NCBI GenBank assembly: GCA_948750805.1
Contig: CAPZYV010000028.1
Coordinates: forward strand, 1 to 10,345
Source of the DNA: an uncultured Bacilli bacterium
GTDB lineage: Bacteria; Bacillota_I; Bacilli_A; RF39; UBA660
DNA length: 10,345 nt
Direction: 5' to 3'
Shown: piece by piece, positions 6,431 to 10,345 of the stretch
Position numbering within the stretch: position 1 is the stretch's first letter
Layout of the letters: each line of letters begins with the position of its first letter
The notes under the pieces: model-generated
Seen by the model: the letters and a program-made list of their open reading frames with translations, nothing else
Told to the model about the DNA's origin: nothing
Database searches by the model: none
Position numbers and translations under genes: made by a program

Positions 6431-6998
6431 ACTTGGTATATTAGAAGGTATTTTATTCGTTGTAGGTGATGAAGGAATTACTTTGAATAATTTATGTGAA
6501 ATAATGGGTATAAAAATGGAAGAAGCAAAAGAACTATTATTACAGCTTAAAAGTACCTATGAAAATGATGCTCGAGGTATTAGAATTAGTTATTTAGGGG
6601 ATGCTTTTAAATTAACAACAAAAGAAGAACATAAAGAATATTATCAAAAATTAATTGAAAGTCCCGATACAAATACACTTACACCTTCAACATTAGAAGT
6701 TTTAGCGATTATAGCTTATAATCAGCCAATTACTAGAGTAGAAATAGATGAAATGCGTGGAGTTAGTAGTTCTCATATTATTAGGAGATTAGTAGCTAAA
6801 GGTTTAGTTAAAGAATCAGGTAAATCAACTATGCCTGGTAGACCTAATTTATATCGCACGACACATGAATTTTTAGACGCATTTGGGCTTGCAAATTTAG
6901 ATGAACTCCCAGAATTTGAAGAAGATATTACAAGTGATAGTGAAACAGAGCTATTTACATCTATTTATAAAGAGGATAATAATGAAGTGGGAATTTAG
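6423..6998 (+). CDS. scpB: Segregation and condensation protein B
   Basis: ScpB dimerises and binds the middle of ScpA, regulating the SMC-ScpA ring. The 191-residue product is near the usual ~190-200. Two winged-helix domains are visible: an N-terminal one (1-80, GILEGILFVVGDEGITLNNL, then ISYLGDAFKLTTKEEH) and a C-terminal one holding the family signature LEVLAIIAYNQPITR (91-105), RGVSSSHIIRRLVAKGLVKE (112-131) and GRPNLYRTTHEFLDAFGL (139-156). An acidic tail follows. Start: ATG 6423 with AAAGGAGAG at 6408-6415, overlapping the end of scpA. Its last 17 nt overlap the next gene. The scpA-scpB coupling is typical for Firmicutes and supports stoichiometric production of the two partners. Confidence 0.95.
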   Translation: MNKLGILEGILFVVGDEGITLNNLCEIMGIKMEEAKELLLQLKSTYENDARGIRISYLGDAFKLTTKEEHKEYYQKLIESPDTNTLTPSTLEVLAIIAYNQPITRVEIDEMRGVSSSHIIRRLVAKGLVKESGKSTMPGRPNLYRTTHEFLDAFGLANLDELPEFEEDITSDSETELFTSIYKEDNNEVGI

Positions 6999-7599
6999 TC
7001 ATAATTTACAAGAAGAACAATTTGATGATAATGTTGATATTAATTTTACATGCTTATTTTTTAAGAATCAGAATATTCAAAATAAACAATTGAAGTTTCA
7101 AACATTAAGAGAAATTTGCTTTCAAAATTGTAAATTTAAAAATGTTAATTTTGATAATACCTTTTTTGTTAAAGTAGAATTTATTAATTGTGAGTTTGAT
7201 AGTGTTAATTTTACAGAATCGAATTTAAGTAAAATTAGAATTTTTGATTCAAAATTTACAAATACTAGTTTTTTTGAAACAAGATTTGATAGCGCTCATT
7301 TTAAAGAATCGCTAATTCAATATTCAAAATTAGAAAATGTAATTATTGATGTTTCAAAATTTGATGATGTTACTTTTAGAGATAATATTCATAGACATAA
7401 TAAATATAGAGAAGTATTATTTTATAAGTGTGAGTTAAATTTAGAAAACTTTATTGATGTTATTTTTAAAAATTGTGACCTTAAAACTAGTGAATTTAAA
7501 GGAGTAAATATTAATTTAGATGATTTAATAAGTTCTAAGTTATCTATAATTAATGTTATTGATATTTTACAGGATAAAGGATTAATTATAGAAGAGTAA
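6982..7599 (+). CDS. Pentapeptide-repeat protein
   Basis: A 205-residue, soluble protein without signal peptide or membrane segment. Residues about 43-132 and 146-177 repeat a five-residue period with F or L at the centre (for example FQNCKFKNVNFDNTFF, FINCEFDSVNF, FKNCDLKTSEFKGVN), which predicts a right-handed quadrilateral beta-helix. A short break at 133-145 (DNIHRHNKYREV) interrupts the coil, as a loop does in Qnr-type proteins. The C-terminus (GVNINLDDLISSKLSI... KGLIIEE) matches the common tail of firmicute pentapeptide proteins. Some relatives (Qnr, MfpA, McbG) mimic DNA and protect gyrase; most have no known role, so I do not assign that. I choose ATG 6982 with AGAGG at 6971-6975; an in-frame ATG at 6901 would add 27 basic residues encoded within scpB and lacks a site. 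It is coupled to scpB by a 17-nt overlap. Confidence 0.85.
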   Translation: MKWEFSHNLQEEQFDDNVDINFTCLFFKNQNIQNKQLKFQTLREICFQNCKFKNVNFDNTFFVKVEFINCEFDSVNFTESNLSKIRIFDSKFTNTSFFETRFDSAHFKESLIQYSKLENVIIDVSKFDDVTFRDNIHRHNKYREVLFYKCELNLENFIDVIFKNCDLKTSEFKGVNINLDDLISSKLSIINVIDILQDKGLIIEE

Positions 7600-7608
7600 A
7601 AAAGTGTG

Positions 7609-7635
7609 TTAAGATATACAAAAATATGTTATAAT
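7609..7635 (+). promoter_or_regulatory. Promoter for tRNA-Leu
   Basis: An extended -10 TGTTATAAT (7627-7635) lies 12 nt before the tRNA 5' end, with a weak -35 candidate TTAAGA (7609-7614, 15-bp spacer). A 7-bp inverted repeat, AAGATAT (7611-7617) and ATATCTT (7634-7640), frames it. Confidence 0.55.
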
Positions 7636-7647
7636 ATCTTTGTAATT

Positions 7648-7736
7648 GCTCGTATGGCGGAATTGGTAGACGCGATAGACTCAAAATCTATTTTCCAGTG
7701 ATGGAAGTCTCGGTTCGACCCCGAGTACGAGCACCA
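7648..7736 (+). tRNA. tRNA-Leu, anticodon CAA
   Basis: A class II tRNA of 89 nt including the encoded CCA. The acceptor GCTCGTA (7648-7654) pairs with TACGAGC ahead of A-CCA (7733-7736). The D loop has GGTAGACGC. The anticodon stem ATAGA/TCTAT closes loop CTCAAAA, with anticodon CAA at 7682-7684 (decodes UUG). The long variable arm has stem TCCA/TGGA, which together with the anticodon identifies leucine. The T arm is CTCGG-TTCGACC-CCGAG. It stands alone, with no other tRNA nearby, between its own promoter and terminator. Confidence 0.96.
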
Positions 7737-7746
7737 TTTGATTTTC

Positions 7747-7775
7747 AACCCCTTAAATAGGGGTTTTAATATTTG
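7747..7775 (+). terminator. Rho-independent terminator after tRNA-Leu
   Basis: AACCCCT (7747-7753), loop TAAAT, AGGGGTT (7759-7765), a perfect 7-bp stem followed by TTAATATTTGTTTTT. It ends the tRNA transcript and any read-through from the scp block. Confidence 0.8.
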
Positions 7776-7800
7776 TTTTTATGTATATGTTAAAAATAAT

Positions 7801-7818
7801 ATTATATGTATTATATGT
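7801..7818. repeat. Tandem 9-bp direct repeat ATTATATGT x2
   Basis: ATTATATGT occurs twice head to tail (7801-7809, 7810-7818), 12 bp upstream of the -35 candidate of the ABC transporter gene. It might be a regulator site or simple AT-rich sequence. Confidence 0.35.
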
Positions 7819-7830
7819 AAAATTTAAGTC

Positions 7831-7858
7831 TTTATATTGCTTTTGGTATAGTTATAAT
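7831..7858 (+). promoter_or_regulatory. Promoter for the ABC transporter gene
   Basis: A -35 candidate TTTATA (7831-7836, 4 of 6) and a perfect -10 TATAAT (7853-7858) are 16 bp apart. The leader is about 15 nt and holds the ribosome binding site AGAGGT (7871-7876) before ATG 7881. Confidence 0.5.
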
Positions 7859-7880
7859 TTATGATTATGTAGAGGTAGTT

Positions 7881-9560
7881 ATGGAGAGTTTATTAAAAGT
7901 TAGGAATATAAATAAAGAAATTAAAATAAAAGGAAAGAAGAAAAAATTATTAGATGATGTGACTTTTGATATTAAGGCCGGAGAATTTGTAGCAATTGTG
8001 GGTGTATCAGGAGCAGGGAAAACAACACTTTTAAATGTTTTAAGTGGATATGATAATTATTCAAGTGGAGAGATTTATTTAGATAATCAGGATATAGCTC
8101 ATAATAAAGATTATTATTTGGATAAAATTAGTTATGTTCCCCAAAAAGAAATTTTACATGACCATTTGGCATTAAAAAAATCTTTAATGTATAGTGCGAT
8201 ATTGAGAAATCCGAAAAAAAATAAAAAAGAAATCGAAAAAAATGTTGATAATACTTTAGGTATTTTAGAATTAAAGGGTAAAGAAAATACTTTAATTAAA
8301 AATTTAAGTGGTGGTGAAAGAAAGAGGGCTTCTATAGCTTCAGAATTATTATCTAAACCCAACATTTTATTTTTAGATGAGCCAACTAGTGGACTTGACT
8401 CTAATATTGAAAAGAAATTGATGAAAACTTTAAAAGATATAACTCTTAGGGGTCAAACAATACTTATTACAGCTCATACAGTTTCTAACCTTTATTTATG
8501 TGATAAAATAATATTTATGAGTGATGGGGGAAAAATTTGTTTTATCGGTACTTATGAAGAAAGTTTAAAATATTTTCAAGTTGAAGAATTTGTTGATATT
8601 TATGAAAAGTTAAAGAATAGTGAAGAAGCAGAAAAATATCAGCAAAAATATAAAAAGATTAAATGGGATAAAATAAATAAGGTATCAGTAAAAAAAGTAC
8701 GGAAAGAAAGAATATCGTTTTTTAAAGAAATATATATATTAGCTAAAAGATATGTTGAAATAATTTTAAATAATAAATTTTTTTCATTTTTACTTTTTGC
8801 TCAAGCAATAATTATGGGGCTAGCAGTTATAGTAGTAGTAAGTCAGGATTGGTTTAAGATTTATGATAAAGCCAAAATACTTTTATTTGCATTTTCCTGT
8901 GCAGCAATGTGGTTAGGCTTATTTAATTCAGTACAAGAGATTGTTAAAGAAAGAAATATTATTAAATTGGAATATTTTAATAATATGCGTTTATCAGCTT
9001 ATATTATTTCTAAATTAATTGTTTTTGCAGTTATTTCATTAATACAAGCAATATTATTTTTAAGTATTATTAATTTAAAAGTAGAATTTCCAGACCATGG
9101 CCTATTATTTAATTCAGCATTTCTAGAATATACATTAGAATTTTTCTTAGTTTCTTTTTCTTCTAGTATGTTGGGGATGTTTATATCTTCTATTGTTAAA
9201 ACAACAGAAATAACACTTATCATTACACCTATTTATATGATGTTTCAATTATTATTTTCGGGTGTTTTGGTAGAATTATCAGGGTTAGGTGAAAAGATTT
9301 CTAGTGTTATTATTGGTAGATATGCAATAGAAATTTTTGGGACGACAACTAATCTGATAAATGTTCTTCATAATACAATGTTTGGGGGAGTTATTAGCAG
9401 TAATGTTACAACTCAACTTTTTATAAAAGAAGCTGAACAATATTATATGTATACAAATAATCATATTTATAATGTATTTGGCATTTTAATAATTTCTATT
9501 TTAATATTTATTATTCTTTCTATAGTAGCTATTAAATATAATATACGTAAAAAAAATTAA
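7881..9560 (+). CDS. ABCG-type ABC transporter, fused ATPase and permease
   Basis: A 559-residue half transporter with the ATPase first and the permease second, the order of the ABCG/White family. In the nucleotide-binding domain (about 4-235) I see Walker A GVSGAGKT (41-48), Q-loop Q88, signature LSGGE (142-146), Walker B ILFLDEP (162-168), D-loop GLDS (171-174) and the H-loop His199, so it should hydrolyse ATP. A lysine-rich linker (about 245-285) leads to an ABC2-type membrane domain with six likely helices near 302-320, 331-350, 373-398, 416-438, 443-465 and 532-551. The first intracellular loop has QEIVKERNIIKLEYFNNMRLSAYIISKLI, the usual ABCG connecting-helix pattern. A longer extracellular loop (466-530) precedes the last helix. 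It probably dimerises and exports a hydrophobic or peptide-like substrate; the substrate cannot be read from the sequence. It appears monocistronic, with its own promoter and no clear terminator. Confidence 0.88.
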   Translation: MESLLKVRNINKEIKIKGKKKKLLDDVTFDIKAGEFVAIVGVSGAGKTTLLNVLSGYDNYSSGEIYLDNQDIAHNKDYYLDKISYVPQKEILHDHLALKKSLMYSAILRNPKKNKKEIEKNVDNTLGILELKGKENTLIKNLSGGERKRASIASELLSKPNILFLDEPTSGLDSNIEKKLMKTLKDITLRGQTILITAHTVSNLYLCDKIIFMSDGGKICFIGTYEESLKYFQVEEFVDIYEKLKNSEEAEKYQQKYKKIKWDKINKVSVKKVRKERISFFKEIYILAKRYVEIILNNKFFSFLLFAQAIIMGLAVIVVVSQDWFKIYDKAKILLFAFSCAAMWLGLFNSVQEIVKERNIIKLEYFNNMRLSAYIISKLIVFAVISLIQAILFLSIINLKVEFPDHGLLFNSAFLEYTLEFFLVSFSSSMLGMFISSIVKTTEITLIITPIYMMFQLLFSGVLVELSGLGEKISSVIIGRYAIEIFGTTTNLINVLHNTMFGGVISSNVTTQLFIKEAEQYYMYTNNHIYNVFGILIISILIFIILSIVAIKYNIRKKN

Positions 9561-9571
9561 AATTTTATTAT

Positions 9572-9730
9572 ATATGCTTTCTATTTACAGCATTAACTAT
9601 TATAATAACTAGAGTTGTAGTTATATATTTAATAAACTTAGTCCTACTATAAAAAAATTTTAGAACTCATCATTGGATGTTTGAATTAGTATTTATGATT
9701 ATACTTTTTGGTATATCAACATTAAGATAA
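9572..9730 (+). pseudogene. Possible decayed membrane-protein fragment
   Basis: One reading frame is protein-like across this stretch but has a TAA at 9650-9652 and no start codon before it. The left half reads FTALTIIITRVVVIYLINLV and the right half RTHHWMFELVFMIILFGIST, ending at TAA 9728-9730. Both halves look like membrane helices, and the right one uses H, W, M and G residues that random AT-rich sequence seldom gives. An ATG at 9677 could open only a 17-residue peptide, without a ribosome binding site. The frame differs from that of the ABC transporter, so it is not a read-through extension. It may be a remnant of a small membrane protein. AT-rich DNA gives hydrophobic frames by chance, so confidence is low. 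Confidence 0.25.
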
Positions 9731-9780
9731 TTAAAGTCCAAAATCTTTTATAATATTAATATTTATTATTATTCTATTAT
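9731..9780. other. AT-rich spacer with no recognised feature
   Basis: Almost pure A/T sequence between the possible plus-strand remnant and the stop of the minus-strand small membrane gene. I see no hairpin with a usable stem, no promoter pair and no open frame on either strand. Confidence 0.5.
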
Positions 9781-9971
9781 TTATATATAATATAAAATGA
9801 TTAAATATAGAAAGTCTCCTCCAAGTATAATCCATAGCCACAAAGGCTTATCGAAACTATAAAGTGTGTAACTAGGTATAATTTCATAAGGGTTGCTTGG
9901 TATTGTAAAAGCTATTATGTAAATAGCAATAAAACCTCCTATACCTAAAACTTAAAAATATCTTTTAACAT
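9781..9971 (-). pseudogene. Small membrane-protein gene with an apparent one-base frameshift near its start
   Basis: On the minus strand an ATG at 9971, preceded by a good ribosome binding site AAAGGA (9979-9984), opens MLKDIFK and then hits TAG after eight codons. In the -1 frame, directly next to this, an uninterrupted run of 55 codons continues to TAA at 9781-9783: GIGGFIAIYIIAFTIPSNPY near its start and KPLWLWIILGGDFLYLIILY at its end. Adding one base in the AA of TTTTTAAGTTTT near 9945-9955 would join the parts into a 63-residue protein with two membrane helices and an outside loop. The second part has no ATG, GTG or TTG of its own and a TAA just upstream, so it cannot be expressed alone. 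It is either a recently broken gene or a sequencing error in a homopolymer. No standard slippery heptamer is present. I do not recognise the family. Confidence 0.55.
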
Positions 9972-9998
9972 AAAATTTTCCTTTCTATTCTGCATAAT

Positions 9999-10032
9999 AA
10001 AAGTAGTATTCATTTTTATAAATACTACTTTT
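9999..10032 (-). terminator. Perfect 12-bp hairpin, terminator of the minus-strand gene at the right edge
   Basis: AAAAGTAGTATT (9999-10010) and AATACTACTTTT (10021-10032) pair without mismatch around a 10-nt loop. Read on the minus strand, it starts 8 nt after the stop at 10041 and ends in TTTTATTATG. The plus strand also ends in a T-rich run, so it could act in both directions. It lies 28 nt ahead of the small membrane gene start and would limit transcription into it. Confidence 0.75.
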
Positions 10033-10040
10033 TGTTTAAA

Positions 10041-10345
10041 CTATTTAATAATATAAACTGTTATTGTTTTTTCGTGGTCTTGATTATCATTGTATTTTTC
10101 TTTTGGTTGGGTAGATAAGTAAGGGTATACATCATAACTACTATTTACTTGACTTGGCAATGCACTTCCCACAAGACCTTTATAATTAATATCTATTGTC
10201 CAACCATAAATGTTAGTTTTGTTATTGCTGTCATAATCTACGACTTGCCAACGCCATACTAATTTTTTGGTAGTATATTTGCATAATGAGCTTGGTTTTG
10301 ATGTACTCCAACTACCACTTTTTTTATTACAAGTAGGCTTATTTA
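10041..10345 (-). CDS. C-terminal 100 residues of an unidentified, probably exported protein (5' end outside window)
   Basis: A minus-strand frame is open from the right edge to TAG at 10041-10043 and encodes 100 residues with no start inside the window, which is why it is easy to miss. The composition is convincingly protein-like: Ser, Thr, Asn and Tyr rich, with four Trp and two Cys (residues 5 and 21 of the visible part). It contains KLVWRWQVVDYDSNNKTNIY, then YGWTIDINYKGLVGSALPSQ, and ends EKTITVYIIK. No membrane helix or sorting motif is seen. The polar, aromatic and Cys-bearing make-up fits an extracellular beta domain of a surface protein, but I recognise no family. A strong hairpin follows the stop. 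Codon use is a little less AT-extreme than that of neighbours. Confidence 0.75.
   Translation of the reverse strand, partial: NKPTCNKKSGSWSTSKPSSLCKYTTKKLVWRWQVVDYDSNNKTNIYGWTIDINYKGLVGSALPSQVNSSYDVYPYLSTQPKEKYNDNQDHEKTITVYIIK

Noticed and set aside
6901..6981. N-terminal extension of the pentapeptide protein from ATG 6901
   Set aside because: It lies in scpB, lacks a ribosome binding site, and the extra residues are not pentapeptide-like; ATG 6982 has AGAGG before it.
8132..8365. 77-codon open frame on the minus strand
   Set aside because: Antisense of the ATPase domain of the ABC transporter, across its signature and Walker B region.
8999..9223. 74-codon open frame on the minus strand
   Set aside because: Antisense of the permease helices; no start signal.
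9561..9730. Minus-strand frame with KFFYSRTKFIKYITTTLVII as an alternative remnant
   Set aside because: It overlaps the plus-strand candidate, has two TGA stops and no start, and its residues are what AT-rich antisense gives; the plus-strand reading is more protein-like.
9940..9960. Programmed -1 frameshift joining the two parts of the small minus-strand gene
   Set aside because: No X XXY YYZ slippery heptamer is in the right frame and the shift would fall after only about seven codons; a base loss is simpler.

Overview
The window comes from a very AT-rich, spore-forming low-GC Gram-positive bacterium (Bacillota). The evidence is a spoVAC-spoVAD-spoVAE cluster, a firmicute-type scpA-scpB pair, strong purine-rich ribosome binding sites before nearly every gene, and the standard bacterial code (TGG for Trp, no in-frame TGA). 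The BspA-like and short Cys/Trp-rich surface proteins would suit a gut lineage such as an AT-rich Bacilli/Erysipelotrichales-like clade, but that placement is inference. No mobile element, CRISPR array, toxin-antitoxin pair or phage gene is visible.

Layout. 1-263: 3' end of nrdG, closed by a hairpin that can terminate transcription from both sides. 325-777 (minus): a small regulator made of two tandem XRE helix-turn-helix domains. 778-916: divergent intergenic region with a consensus-like promoter and a short inverted repeat. 917-2812: a BspA-type leucine-rich-repeat surface protein with a TasA/CalY-like N-terminus, followed by a terminator. 2908-4662: the minimal spoVA operon (AC-AD-AE), tightly overlapped and ended by a terminator that contains the spoVAE stop codon. 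4723-7599: a second tight block consisting of a membrane-anchored extracytoplasmic protein of unknown function, scpA, scpB and a pentapeptide-repeat protein. 7648-7736: tRNA-Leu(CAA) with its own promoter and terminator. 7881-9560: an ABCG-type half transporter (ATPase then permease).

The last ~780 bases (9561-10345) are the least ordinary part. They hold a possible decayed membrane-protein frame on the plus strand, a small membrane-protein gene on the minus strand that appears to be broken by a one-base frameshift just after its start, a perfect 12-bp hairpin, and the 3' end of a minus-strand gene that enters from beyond the right edge.

How the genes fit together: SpoVAC/AD/AE form the core of the spore inner-membrane channel for dipicolinic acid. 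ScpA/ScpB are the kleisin and winged-helix partners of SMC in chromosome segregation. The double-XRE protein is divergently placed and is a candidate regulator of the surface protein. I see no clear new multi-gene system. The most checkable novelties are the unlisted and broken genes at the right edge, the SpoVA promoter whose predicted transcript would start inside the ribosome binding site, and the chimeric surface protein next to a tandem XRE regulator.
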